From the NCBI GenBank assembly GCA_036567785.1, contig DATCTV010000062.1:358212-422211 (forward strand): DNA of 64,000 bases. The letters are read 5' to 3'. Every line of letters begins with the position of its first letter. Positions within the stretch are counted from its first letter, which is position 1. The position numbers and the translations under genes are program-made. This document shows positions 31,227-40,147 of the stretch, in pieces. Origin of the DNA: Desulfomonilia bacterium. Its GTDB lineage: Bacteria; Desulfobacterota; Desulfomonilia; UBA1062. Below the pieces are notes generated by a model, which was given only the letters and a program-made list of their open reading frames with translations, was not told the origin of the DNA and ran no database searches.

Positions 31227-33380
31227 ATGTTTGCAATGATAGTGAGGGATAATGTTTTTTTTCCACACAGCTCATTTTCCCTTAAAGTAAGTCCCGAGAT
31301 GGCTGAACTCCTGAAGCTGCAGGGAGAGCTGGCTATTTTTTTCAAAACCCCGATGTCTTCTGGAGATATAGGTGTAAGATGCCTGGTCAGGGAAGCCCAT
31401 GATGACACTGTCATCATAGACGGCGAATGCAGGGTCAGGTCCATGGAACGGATGGACGGCGAAATAGGAGACATACGTGTTACGGATGTTCCGGACTGGT
31501 ATGAAAAAAACCTTCTGAACGAAGGACTAATCCAGGGGGTCAGGGCCCTGGTCAAGCTTGTGTTTCCCAATTCCGTCAACCTTATGAAAGAAAAGAATCC
31601 CGGCAATTTTGCAGATATGGTCGCTGCAAACATTGACCTTCCGATTCAGGAAAAGATGAGATTCCTGTACACACCCGACAGTATGACGAGGATAAAGCTC
31701 GTTTTCGGCTATCTCAACCGCATCAGTCCGAAGGCACAGAGGGCAAACAATTCGAAGGCGGGCAACCCAATGGCGGAAGAGACAAAAGAACTTGAGGAAA
31801 GGATCGAGAGGACTCCACTGCCGGAAGAGGCAAGAACAGCCCTCAACAAGGAAATGGGCAGGCTTAAATATATGCACCAGTATTCTCCGGAATATACGGT
31901 CAGCAGAAGCTATATCGAGTTTATTCTCGACATGCCGTGGGAGATAAGGACTCAGGATTTCATCGACATTGAAAAGGCGAAAGAGGTACTTGACAGGGAT
32001 CATTTCAATCTCAAGGATGCGAAGGAAAGAATACTTGAGTTCCTGGCCGTTAAAAAGCTCAAGGCGGATTCGAAAGGATCCATCATATGTTTTGTGGGGC
32101 CTCCCGGTGTAGGAAAAACATCCCTTGGAAAAAGCATTGCCGAGGCGATGGGCAGAAAGTATATCAGGATGTCTCTCGGCGGAATTCGTGATGAAGCCGA
32201 AATAAGGGGCCACAGAAGGACATATATCGGGGCCATGCCTGGCAGAATCATCAAGGAAATCCAGCGTGCAGGGACAATGAATCCCGTGTTCATTTTGGAT
32301 GAAATTGACAAGCTCGGAAAGGATTTCAGGGGTGATCCGGCATCGGCCATGCTGGAGGTTCTTGATCCCGAACAGAACTTTTCCTTTAAAGACAACTATA
32401 TGGAAATACCGTTCGACCTTTCGCAGGTCATGTTCATAGCGACTGCGAACACAACGGAAACAATACCTGCAACACTTCTGGACAGGATGGAGATAATCGA
32501 CATTGCCGGGTACTCGGATGACGAAAAGCTGAATATCGCAAAGCTTCATCTGATAAGGAAAAAGGCTGCCGAGTCAGGTCTTGAAAATGAGCCTATCATT
32601 TTTGATGATGAAGCCACGATGATGATCATAAACTCGTATACTGTCGAGTCGGGTGTACGCGACCTCGAAAGAAAGATTGAGAGTCTGTTCAGAAAAATCG
32701 CCAAGAGAAAGGCGTCTGATCTTGAAATTCCGGAACGTGTTACCTGCGAAATCGTCCGCGAATACCTCGGGCCCGTGACAAGATACAAAGAGCAGGCCAT
32801 GAACAGCGACTGCATAGGCATATCGACCGGCCTTGCATGGACGCCGGCAGGCGGTGAGATTCTGCTTATCGAAGTATCATCGATGCCAGGCTCTGGTAAA
32901 ATCGAACTGACCGGTAATATGGGCCAGGTCATGCAGGAATCCGCAAGAATAGCAATCGGATATCTGAAAAGCAGAATTGCAGACCTTGTGGTCGAACCTG
33001 TTGATTTTTCCAAAATCGATATACATATCCATGTCCCTGCAGGCGCCATATCAAAAGACGGGCCTTCAGCCGGTCTTGCGATTCTCTGTGCACTCCTTTC
33101 CTATTTCCAGGCCAGACCTGTAAGGAGCGACACGGCGATAACCGGCGAAGTGACCCTTTCAGGGCGTGTACTCCCTGTAGGCGGTATAAAGGAGAAGGTC
33201 CTTGCCGCAGAAAGGGCAGGCATAAGCAGAGTTATACTTCCTGCAAAAAATGAGGCGGACATATTGAAACTGACAACCGATGTATCCCTTAACCTGGAAA
33301 TAATATATGTCAGCAGCTTTGGTGATGCCGCCCAGCTCTTTTTCAGGGATGAATTAACCTCTATACCTGTTTCAGCATAG
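31227..33380 (+). CDS. lon: ATP-dependent protease Lon (LonA type)
   Basis: A 717-residue soluble protease. It has a somewhat short N-terminal substrate-binding domain (about 1-110), a coiled region, an AAA+ module with Walker A G-P-P-G-V-G-K-T-S (about 290) and Walker B FILDEIDKLG, and a C-terminal S16 protease domain. The catalytic Ser lies in K-D-G-P-S-A-G-L-A (about 613) and the Lys in V-G-G-I-K-E-K. It is about 70-100 residues shorter than E. coli Lon, with the shortening in the N-terminal part. The start follows GGGGGAG. It lies just behind umuDC, whose products are known Lon substrates in E. coli. Confidence 0.94.
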   Translation: MFAMIVRDNVFFPHSSFSLKVSPEMAELLKLQGELAIFFKTPMSSGDIGVRCLVREAHDDTVIIDGECRVRSMERMDGEIGDIRVTDVPDWYEKNLLNEGLIQGVRALVKLVFPNSVNLMKEKNPGNFADMVAANIDLPIQEKMRFLYTPDSMTRIKLVFGYLNRISPKAQRANNSKAGNPMAEETKELEERIERTPLPEEARTALNKEMGRLKYMHQYSPEYTVSRSYIEFILDMPWEIRTQDFIDIEKAKEVLDRDHFNLKDAKERILEFLAVKKLKADSKGSIICFVGPPGVGKTSLGKSIAEAMGRKYIRMSLGGIRDEAEIRGHRRTYIGAMPGRIIKEIQRAGTMNPVFILDEIDKLGKDFRGDPASAMLEVLDPEQNFSFKDNYMEIPFDLSQVMFIATANTTETIPATLLDRMEIIDIAGYSDDEKLNIAKLHLIRKKAAESGLENEPIIFDDEATMMIINSYTVESGVRDLERKIESLFRKIAKRKASDLEIPERVTCEIVREYLGPVTRYKEQAMNSDCIGISTGLAWTPAGGEILLIEVSSMPGSGKIELTGNMGQVMQESARIAIGYLKSRIADLVVEPVDFSKIDIHIHVPAGAISKDGPSAGLAILCALLSYFQARPVRSDTAITGEVTLSGRVLPVGGIKEKVLAAERAGISRVILPAKNEADILKLTTDVSLNLEIIYVSSFGDAAQLFFRDELTSIPVSA

Positions 33381-33408
33381 AAAATCTTATTTTATGGGGG
33401 ATGGTGCT

Positions 33409-34221
33409 ATGGAAAAGGCCGTGATTCTCGCACGTGGTCTGGGCACCAGGATGAGGAGCCGGGATAATGATGCTGAAGTAAGTCCTGAACAGAATCATGT
33501 CGCCGATACCGGAATAAAGGCCATGATCCCTATCGGCAGGCCGTTTCTGGATTATGTGATAAGCGCGCTTGCCGATGCAGGGTATAAAAAGATATGCTTG
33601 GTTATCGGGCCGGGTGCGGAATTCGATCCTCTCAGGGATTATTACGGTTCGATAAATCCCAAAAGGGTGCTGATAAGTTTTGCCGAGCAGGAGAAGCCTG
33701 AAGGCACTGCCGATGCGGTTCTGGCTGCATCGGGATTTACAGGGGATGATGCATTCGCTGTAATCAATTCGGATAATTATTATCCTGCCGAAGCGCTCGT
33801 AGCCCTGAGACAATCCGATTCGTGCGCTACTGTCGCATTCGACGGTAAAGCGCTTGTCGAACATGGCAATATCCCTGCTGAACGCATATCAAAATATGCC
33901 CTGCTGGAGCCTGATGAAAAATATTATCTGAAAAGGATTATCGAGAAGCCTTCCGAAGAGTTCATGAAGGAGAATGCAGGCGGGATGTACGTAAGCATGA
34001 ACTGCTGGAAATTCTCCAAATCGATATTTGAGGCCTGCCGCTCCATAAAGCCATCCATAAGAGGTGAGTACGAGATTGCATCCGCTGTTGAATACGCCAT
34101 CAGCAATCTTAACGAAAAATTCAGGATGATACCTGTCAGGCTGGGTGTCCTCGATATGACGGGGCGTTCGGATATAAAGTCAGTCGATTCCTTTCTCAGG
34201 CATAAGGAGGTCAGCCTTTGA
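33409..34221 (+). CDS. Sugar-1-phosphate nucleotidyltransferase, variant signature
   Basis: A 270-residue NTP_transferase-family enzyme expected to join a sugar-1-phosphate to a nucleotide. The nucleotide loop reads A-V-I-L-A-R-G-L-G-T-R-M-R, with Arg where most members have Ala or Gly. Further features are I-G-R-P-F-L-D-Y-V, EKPEGTADAVLAA and V-I-N-S-D-N-Y-Y with the metal Asp. IIEKPSEEF follows, then a C-terminal strand region. No hexapeptide domain is present. ATG 33409 is chosen because GGGGGATGG precedes it; ATG 33394 would cover that site. The stop overlaps the GHMP kinase start by four bases, so kinase and nucleotidyltransferase probably act in sequence. The sugar is unknown. Confidence 0.82.
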   Translation: MEKAVILARGLGTRMRSRDNDAEVSPEQNHVADTGIKAMIPIGRPFLDYVISALADAGYKKICLVIGPGAEFDPLRDYYGSINPKRVLISFAEQEKPEGTADAVLAASGFTGDDAFAVINSDNYYPAEALVALRQSDSCATVAFDGKALVEHGNIPAERISKYALLEPDEKYYLKRIIEKPSEEFMKENAGGMYVSMNCWKFSKSIFEACRSIKPSIRGEYEIASAVEYAISNLNEKFRMIPVRLGVLDMTGRSDIKSVDSFLRHKEVSL

Positions 34222-35618
34222 GTCCTTTTACATGCCTTTCAAAGTTTTCCAGATATGATGACTTCTATGACAGGCTTGTTGAAAAGGGCTTGAGCAGGAG
34301 GGCTTCTGTTTCAAAGGCCAACCTGTTTGCAATATGCTGTTCAAAACTTATCGAACAGGGGGCTGATAAGGACGCCGAATCCGTAATGCTTTTTGTTCCC
34401 GGTCGTATAGAACTTTTAGGAAAACATACGGATTACGCCGGCGGCCGGTGCCTTCTTGCCGCCCTTGAAAGGGGCTTCTGTTTTACAGCGGTAGGCAGGA
34501 ATGACAATAAGATTAATATTTACGATATGTCCAGCGTCATGAAAACTTCATTCAACCTCGATGCAGGGCTTATCCCGGAGGCAGGGCACTGGACGAACTA
34601 CCCTGTTACTGCAGCAAGGAGAATCGCCCGTAATTTCGGCCCTGATCTGAAAGGCGCAGACATCGCCTTTGCCAGCGATCTGCCTTCAGGATCGGGAATG
34701 AGCAGTTCGAGTGCTCTGATAACAGGCTTTTCGCTTTGCATTGCACACATCAACAGGCTGTTTGAAAAGCACAAGTTTGTTTCCAGCATTACTGACGGCA
34801 AATCTCTGGCTGGCTATCTCGGAGCCATTGAAAAAGGACACGATTTCGGAGGATTGCCCGGAGATATCGGCACCGGGACATTAACAGGCGGTGAGGATTA
34901 TACAGCGCTCATGTGCTGTTCAAAAAACCGGTTCAGCCAGTATTCATTCTCTCCTGTTGTCCTTGAAAGGGAAATCCCGCTTCCTGACGGATATGTAATG
35001 GGCATTGCAACCAGCGGTGTAAAAGCCGGGCTGGCAGACAATATTCTGGAAAAGCACAAAATGATTTACATGCTCACATCGGTGCTGGTCGATATCTGGA
35101 ACAGACATCACACCACTTTCTTTAATAACCTCAATGAGGTGCTTATGGATGCAGGTGTTGATTATATTAAAAAATCATTCCCGGCAATAATCAGGAAATC
35201 GCTAAAAAAGGGCGGACTCGATCCCATATACCTCATAAAGCGTCTTGAACAGTTCATAAGGGAAAGCATGGAAATAATCCCTGCTGCCGGAGATTCGCTG
35301 ATTGACTGCAACATTGAGGAATTCGGAAGACTGGCTGACGAATCACAGAATCTCGGGGTAACGCATCTCGGCAACCAGACGCCCCAGACCATATTTTTAA
35401 ACAAGGCTGCACGGAAACTGGGAGCACCCGCATCATCGGCTTTCAATTCAGGTCAAGGAGGTTCGGTGTGGGCGCTTGTCCCTGTTCAGGCTGCGGCCGA
35501 GGGTTTTTTCTTCGAGTGGGCGGATGAATACAGAAAGGCCTTTCCCGAAAGCATGAAAGACGCCGAGTTCTTTTCGAGCTGGCTGGGGCCTGCATCATTC
35601 AGGATTGAGGCCGCATAA
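34218..35618 (+). CDS. Galactokinase-like GHMP sugar 1-kinase
   Basis: A 466-residue GHMP kinase with the galactokinase signature P-G-R-I-E-L-L-G-K-H-T-D-Y-A-G-G (about 60-75), the ATP loop L-P-S-G-S-G-M-S-S-S-S-A-L and the C-terminal G-Q-G-G-S-V-W-A. The Glu of the usual G-E-H-T-D is Lys here. It is longer than E. coli GalK (382) through insertions around 250-330. Translation appears to start at TTG 34218, overlapping the previous stop (TTGA), with AAGGAGG seven bases upstream. Together with the nucleotidyltransferase it forms a two-step salvage of a free sugar to an NDP-sugar. A hexosamine substrate is suggested, not shown, by the convergent GH20 gene. Confidence 0.82.
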   Translation: MSPFTCLSKFSRYDDFYDRLVEKGLSRRASVSKANLFAICCSKLIEQGADKDAESVMLFVPGRIELLGKHTDYAGGRCLLAALERGFCFTAVGRNDNKINIYDMSSVMKTSFNLDAGLIPEAGHWTNYPVTAARRIARNFGPDLKGADIAFASDLPSGSGMSSSSALITGFSLCIAHINRLFEKHKFVSSITDGKSLAGYLGAIEKGHDFGGLPGDIGTGTLTGGEDYTALMCCSKNRFSQYSFSPVVLEREIPLPDGYVMGIATSGVKAGLADNILEKHKMIYMLTSVLVDIWNRHHTTFFNNLNEVLMDAGVDYIKKSFPAIIRKSLKKGGLDPIYLIKRLEQFIRESMEIIPAAGDSLIDCNIEEFGRLADESQNLGVTHLGNQTPQTIFLNKAARKLGAPASSAFNSGQGGSVWALVPVQAAAEGFFFEWADEYRKAFPESMKDAEFFSSWLGPASFRIEAA

Positions 35619-35674
35619 TCTGTAAAATCTGGCACAGGTCACAAGTTTAATTCCTGGTAGGAAATGATCAGCCG

Positions 35675-37189
35675 CTATTCGCTGCCTTTGTCCTTGTCTC
35701 TGATAAAGAGGATTTCATAAAGCTTCATGATGCCGAACCATAGCCACAGGAACGGCTCGAAGTTCGTGCCGAAACGCACCCCTCTTTTTTTCATGTCGTC
35801 TGAAATGGCATGCATTCTGTCCCTGAAATGTATAAAATTTCGATTTTCTTTTTGTGTCCAGCAGACCTCGGCATGAGCAAGCATCCTGGGGAAGGCTCTC
35901 TTTGTAAGTTTTTCAGGTGTAATCCATTCCCCCCATAGATTGGCCTCGGTTCCCAGAATATGATTTGCAAGATTTGTGGTAATGTTTTCAGGAACAGGTT
36001 CAAATGAATATACCTTTTCAACTGATGTGACTATATGGGGATAATCATAATAACAGTGCGTGGTAGGCGATACAATGGCATCATGTCCCGCTTCAGCTGC
36101 CACTAGAGCGAATTTGTGGTTTCTCCATGCCTGAACGATTGCCCCGTCAGGTATGAAATGAGTAACCTCGTCCCATGCGATCATTTTCCTGCCATGCTTT
36201 ATGAGGATATCATTTACGCGAGAAACAAAATATGCATGAAGTCCTGTTTTGTCCTTTATTCCATTCTTGTTCATAAGAGATGTGCATGCATCATGGTTGA
36301 GCCAGTCACCGGCGACCACTTCATCGGAGCCTATATGAACAAAGGGGAAGGGGAAAAGCCCTGCGACTTCACCTAAAAGCCTGTCGATGAAATCATATAC
36401 CGCCTCGTTCGACGCGCAAAGGGCGGATGCAAAAATACCCGGCCGCTGCCTCAGTTCCACAGGTTTTCCTGTGCAGGAAAGTTCGGGATAGGCAGAAAGC
36501 ATTGCCGATGTATGGCCGGGCATGTCGATTTCCGGAAGGATCATTACATTCCGGTCTTCCGCATAGGCTATGATCTCGCGTATCTCGGACTGTGTATAAT
36601 ATCCGCCTTTTCCCCCGGAGAGGTGCAGCCTGGGAAAGATCAGACTCTCCATACGCCACCCCTGGTCATCGACCAGATGCCAGTGTAGGATGTTAAGTTT
36701 GAGTTCGGATATATGATCGATATATTCCTTGACCATACAGACAGGAAGGAAATTGCGTGCGGGATCAATCAGTGTTCCCCTCCAGGAAAATCGAGGGCTG
36801 TCCTCAATATGAACCTTCGGGACAACAACTGAACTTTTGTTTCGTATAATAAGCTGCAGCAGTGTCATGAATGCATTATGAAGCCCGGAATGCGAACCGG
36901 AGCTGATTCTGATAATATCCTTTACAGAGAGCCTGTAGGCTTCTTCCCGGTGCATGACATGTTCGATCACGATCGAAGGGGTTTCCGCATTCTCTCCTGA
37001 ACCGGAAATCACACCTGCGTCAATACCGAAGCGTTCTTTCAATTTATCTTTGAAAACATAAGCCTTTCTTACCCATGCATCATCCGCTTGTTCAGGCAAA
37101 GTTATGATGATCTTTTTGCTAAAGCTCAGAAAACCTTCATCAGAAATGACTTTTTCAGGCCAGGGTATGATATTGTACGGGCTGCTCAA
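35675..37189 (-). CDS. Family 20 glycoside hydrolase (beta-N-acetylhexosaminidase)
   Basis: A 504-residue enzyme that releases terminal GlcNAc/GalNAc. It has an N-terminal GH20b-like domain (about 1-130), then a TIM barrel starting F-S-W-R-G-T-L-I-D-P-A-R. The barrel continues through LNILHWHLVDDQGWR, LPEIDMPGHTSAML and the catalytic Asp-Glu pair V-H-I-G-S-D-E (about 287-288). MIAWDE and an L-G-T-E-A-N-L-W-G-E segment complete it. No signal peptide is visible, so it seems cytoplasmic, acting on imported or recycled oligosaccharides. A hydrophobic stretch close to the C-terminus (LWLWFGIMKLYEILF) is unusual. The start follows GGAGG. Confidence 0.92.
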   Translation of the reverse strand: MSSPYNIIPWPEKVISDEGFLSFSKKIIITLPEQADDAWVRKAYVFKDKLKERFGIDAGVISGSGENAETPSIVIEHVMHREEAYRLSVKDIIRISSGSHSGLHNAFMTLLQLIIRNKSSVVVPKVHIEDSPRFSWRGTLIDPARNFLPVCMVKEYIDHISELKLNILHWHLVDDQGWRMESLIFPRLHLSGGKGGYYTQSEIREIIAYAEDRNVMILPEIDMPGHTSAMLSAYPELSCTGKPVELRQRPGIFASALCASNEAVYDFIDRLLGEVAGLFPFPFVHIGSDEVVAGDWLNHDACTSLMNKNGIKDKTGLHAYFVSRVNDILIKHGRKMIAWDEVTHFIPDGAIVQAWRNHKFALVAAEAGHDAIVSPTTHCYYDYPHIVTSVEKVYSFEPVPENITTNLANHILGTEANLWGEWITPEKLTKRAFPRMLAHAEVCWTQKENRNFIHFRDRMHAISDDMKKRGVRFGTNFEPFLWLWFGIMKLYEILFIRDKDKGSE

Positions 37190-37207
37190 GTTGACCTCCT
37201 CTCACAT

Positions 37208-38506
37208 TTAATAGAACTGCTCTCCGGAAATGGTATCCGCAACCTTTATAGCTGAAGAAAAACTGATGTCGCCGGAACAGCCGTCACCTCTGACGGTGTC
37301 ACCCACGAAATAAAGCCCCTGGACGGTGTCGCATACAACCCGCGGCCTTTTGGGTTTGGACTGTCCCGGAGTAAGCACGTTGCCGTTCATGACATTGGCA
37401 ACGATCTTTCTTTCTTTAACGATGTTCGGCAGAAACCCGGGGAAAAAATGAGAGATGGTCGACTTCAATTTTTTTTCTGTTTTCTCGGCAACAGCAGGAT
37501 CACCGTCGTATTTCCATGGCAGCATGATTCCCCAGGTCGAAAGGTATTTATCCTTTGGCGTGAAGGAAGCATCCGTATTCGACTGGAATTTTGCCCATAT
37601 CGGAATGTCAACACCAAGTATGCTTCCCTTGATGCTGCTTGCAGGACCATGCGTTATGAAATCAATTGAAAGGCCCGAACTGTTTTCCAGGTTCTTCGCA
37701 TATGAAACCAGCTTGTTGGAAAGCAGCGAGTTGTCGATAATGTCCAGAAGAAGAGGCAGTCTTGCTGCGAAAACAACCCTGTTTGCATTATAGATCCCAT
37801 TATTTGTTACCACTCCCCTGACATGTCCGTTTTCTACAATTATTGAAACAGCCTTTTCTTCAAGCCTTATTTCTCCTCTTTTATCTATATGTTTTTTCAG
37901 CTTCTTGAAAAGCTGTGCTGAACCGCCTGCAGGTTCACCAACACCGATTCCTGCTGCTAGCGCCCTTTGGAGAAAATCTATAACCTCTCCGGCGCTGACC
38001 TTTGTAGCATCGGGACACATGACGGTCATGCCGAAAAACGATAGGAATTCCTCGACCTCTTTATTGTTGAACCATGTACGGTAAAATTGAAGTAAGGTCT
38101 TCTCATACCAGTCATGGGGATGCGCTTTTTTTAATTTCAGAAGAAAAAGCAGCAGCGTGAACCTTGCCTTAAGGCTCAGCATGGGGGTTGAGAGAAATTC
38201 CAGAGGACCCCGTGGCCTTTCCCAGACTTTTCCCTTGAATATCAATTTTGAATCCCTGGCTTCCGGGATAAATTCGATCTCTTCACCAAGTTTTTTGAAT
38301 ACCTGATTTGCAATACCTTTATGTGCAAGCCTGTGTGAATGGGCGCCGTATTCCCATGTATAGCCGTCACTGTCCTTGAAAGATGCAGCCCTGCCGCCTT
38401 TAAGCGCAGAGCCTTCGAGAACAAGAATCTTCTTGCCATATTCTCCGAGCAGCGCCGCAGTACTCATACCTCCATAACCAGCCCCTATAATTATAACATC
38501 ATACAT
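37208..38506 (-). CDS. Phytoene-desaturase-like FAD oxidoreductase
   Basis: A 432-residue flavoprotein with the N-terminal dinucleotide fold M-Y-D-V-I-I-I-G-A-G-Y-G-G-M-S and L-V-L-E-G-S, a CrtI/RetSat-like body, and the C-terminal FAD block G-L-Y-F-V-G-D-T-V-R-G-D-G-C-S-G. The family includes carotenoid desaturases and saturases and uncharacterised amine-oxidase-like enzymes. There is no phytoene synthase nearby, so the substrate is open. The start follows AGGAGG. It is upstream of the GH20 gene by 18 bases, so they share a transcript. Confidence 0.8.
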   Translation of the reverse strand: MYDVIIIGAGYGGMSTAALLGEYGKKILVLEGSALKGGRAASFKDSDGYTWEYGAHSHRLAHKGIANQVFKKLGEEIEFIPEARDSKLIFKGKVWERPRGPLEFLSTPMLSLKARFTLLLFLLKLKKAHPHDWYEKTLLQFYRTWFNNKEVEEFLSFFGMTVMCPDATKVSAGEVIDFLQRALAAGIGVGEPAGGSAQLFKKLKKHIDKRGEIRLEEKAVSIIVENGHVRGVVTNNGIYNANRVVFAARLPLLLDIIDNSLLSNKLVSYAKNLENSSGLSIDFITHGPASSIKGSILGVDIPIWAKFQSNTDASFTPKDKYLSTWGIMLPWKYDGDPAVAEKTEKKLKSTISHFFPGFLPNIVKERKIVANVMNGNVLTPGQSKPKRPRVVCDTVQGLYFVGDTVRGDGCSGDISFSSAIKVADTISGEQFY

Positions 38507-38618
38507 GATTCTTACCTCCTGAATTACAATTTAATTAATATGATTATTATACTCCGCAATTCAGTAGGAATATATATTTAATATGAAAAGTTGATGGATT
38601 TATTCGAGATAATTTATG

Positions 38619-38659
38619 AAAAGGCCGTGACATCAATATATCAATGTACACGGCCTTTC
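38619..38659 (-). terminator. Hairpin downstream of the thiolase gene
   Basis: A 10-bp perfect stem, AAAGGCCGTG (38620-38629) with CACGGCCTTT (38649-38658), around an AT-rich loop with further ACAT/ATGT pairing. It lies 13 bases after the thiolase stop on the minus strand and is followed there by TTTTCAT. It separates the thiolase transcript from the oxidoreductase-GH20 pair. Confidence 0.8.
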
Positions 38660-38671
38660 ATAATAAAAGGA

Positions 38672-39928
38672 TCAGATTATTTCTATCGCTGTCGCCATTC
38701 CTACACCACCGCCACCGCAGATGGTTGCGAGTCCGAGATTTTTACCGCGATTTCTCATCCCGTATAAGAGCGATACTATTATACGGCAGCCTGTCGAACC
38801 CACAGGATGGCCCAGACCGATGCCTGAGCCGTTGAGGTTTGCCCGGTCTCTTTTGAATCCGAGGTCCCTTTCGCATCCGATATACTGAGATGCAAAGGCT
38901 TCGTTAAGCTCTATAAGCTCAAAGCTGTCGATGGTCAGTTTCGGGTCATTCTTCAGAAGGTTCTTGACTGCTGGAGTGGGACTCAGGCCCATTACCGAAG
39001 GATGGCATCCGCCACGGCCGACCGAGCGGATTTTAGCGAGCGGCTTCAAGCCAAGTTCTTTTGCCTTGTCCGCGCTCATGATGACCATCGCCGATGCGCC
39101 ATCGTTGATGCCTGATGAATTGCCTGCGGTTACCTTGCCTATTTTGGGAATGAATGCCGGCGGAAGGTCTGCAAGGTCCTGCATGGTAAGCCCGGGTCTG
39201 AAGTGTTCGTCTTTGTCGAATATTACAGGCGGTTTGCCCTTCTTTTTGCTGGGTATTTCAATAGGGACTATCTCTTCAGCAAATGCACCTTCTTTTGTTG
39301 CCCTTTCCGCACAGTTGTGGCTTTTCAGTGCCACTTCATCCATTTCTTCCCGTGTTATGCCGTATATCGCTGCTATGAATTCCGCTGTCTGGCCCATGAT
39401 GTAGGGCTTTCCCTTGAACATATCGAATAGCGGCGTGTCTTTTGCCGGGCTGTCATCTGAAAGCGGCTGTACATACGAACCGCAGTGAAGTCCTCTTATA
39501 ATGCAGTCGACAAGGGTTTTGTCCTGAAGCCTGCAACCCCAGCGGGCCTCAAGCGATGCGTAAGGAACACCTGACATGTGCTCCATGCCGCCGACAAGAA
39601 CCGTGTCAGCCATGCCGGCCTGTATCATGGCCATGCCGCTTGCCGTGGCTTCCATTCCCGAAGGACATACCCTGTTGATTGTAACTGCCGGAACAGTAAC
39701 AGGGATACCTGCAAGAAGAGCTGCCGTTCTTGTTGAATTGAGGGTGTTCACATGCTCCATGCAGCATCCGAAACGGACATCATCGATGGTTGAGGGATCA
39801 ATTCCCGCCCTTTTGACGGCCTCCTTCATTACAGCTGCACCGAGATCAGCCAATATTACATCTTTTAACGTACCGCCGAATGTTCCGATTGCGGTCCTGC
39901 ATGCCGAAACAATAACCACATCCTTCAT
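38672..39928 (-). CDS. Thiolase (acetyl-CoA C-acyltransferase)
   Basis: Condenses or cleaves acyl-CoA and acetyl-CoA. The 418-residue protein has the nucleophile Cys88 in I-N-R-V-C-P-S-G-M-E-A, VGGMEHMSGVPY, and the GNSSGINDGASAMVI block. The catalytic His is in G-L-G-H-P-V-G-S-T-G and the second Cys in A-T-I-C-G-G-G-G-V-G-M. It is monocistronic. A 30-bp palindrome about 60 bases upstream of its start is a likely operator. Whether it runs degradatively or in synthesis cannot be read from sequence. Confidence 0.92.
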   Translation of the reverse strand: MKDVVIVSACRTAIGTFGGTLKDVILADLGAAVMKEAVKRAGIDPSTIDDVRFGCCMEHVNTLNSTRTAALLAGIPVTVPAVTINRVCPSGMEATASGMAMIQAGMADTVLVGGMEHMSGVPYASLEARWGCRLQDKTLVDCIIRGLHCGSYVQPLSDDSPAKDTPLFDMFKGKPYIMGQTAEFIAAIYGITREEMDEVALKSHNCAERATKEGAFAEEIVPIEIPSKKKGKPPVIFDKDEHFRPGLTMQDLADLPPAFIPKIGKVTAGNSSGINDGASAMVIMSADKAKELGLKPLAKIRSVGRGGCHPSVMGLSPTPAVKNLLKNDPKLTIDSFELIELNEAFASQYIGCERDLGFKRDRANLNGSGIGLGHPVGSTGCRIIVSLLYGMRNRGKNLGLATICGGGGVGMATAIEII

Positions 39929-39987
39929 GAAATCTCCTTTCTTCCCATTAGTGTTTTATAAGTGGGAGACAGCATGTGTCCCCTCAT

Positions 39988-40017
39988 GTTTAAAATGAAT
40001 TATCATTCATTTTAAAC
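39988..40017. promoter_or_regulatory. 30-bp palindromic operator candidate upstream of the thiolase gene
   Basis: GTTTAAAATGAATTA joined directly to TCATTCATTTTAAAC; the halves are inverted copies with a single mismatch and no loop. The AATGAAT/ATTCATT core resembles sites bound by TetR-type fatty-acid regulators. It lies 60-90 bases upstream of the thiolase start on the minus strand and downstream of nothing that needs a terminator, so an operator is favoured. The regulator is not in the window. Confidence 0.65.
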
Positions 40018-40147
40018 TTATAACGTAAATGATTTTGCGGGTAAAGCAATATCTGAGTAACAGACATGCTTATGCTCGCAGGGTAATCATGCTGGGACGG
40101 ATAAGGGAAGGGTGAGGTGCTTTTTTTACCCCTCCCCTGACATACAC

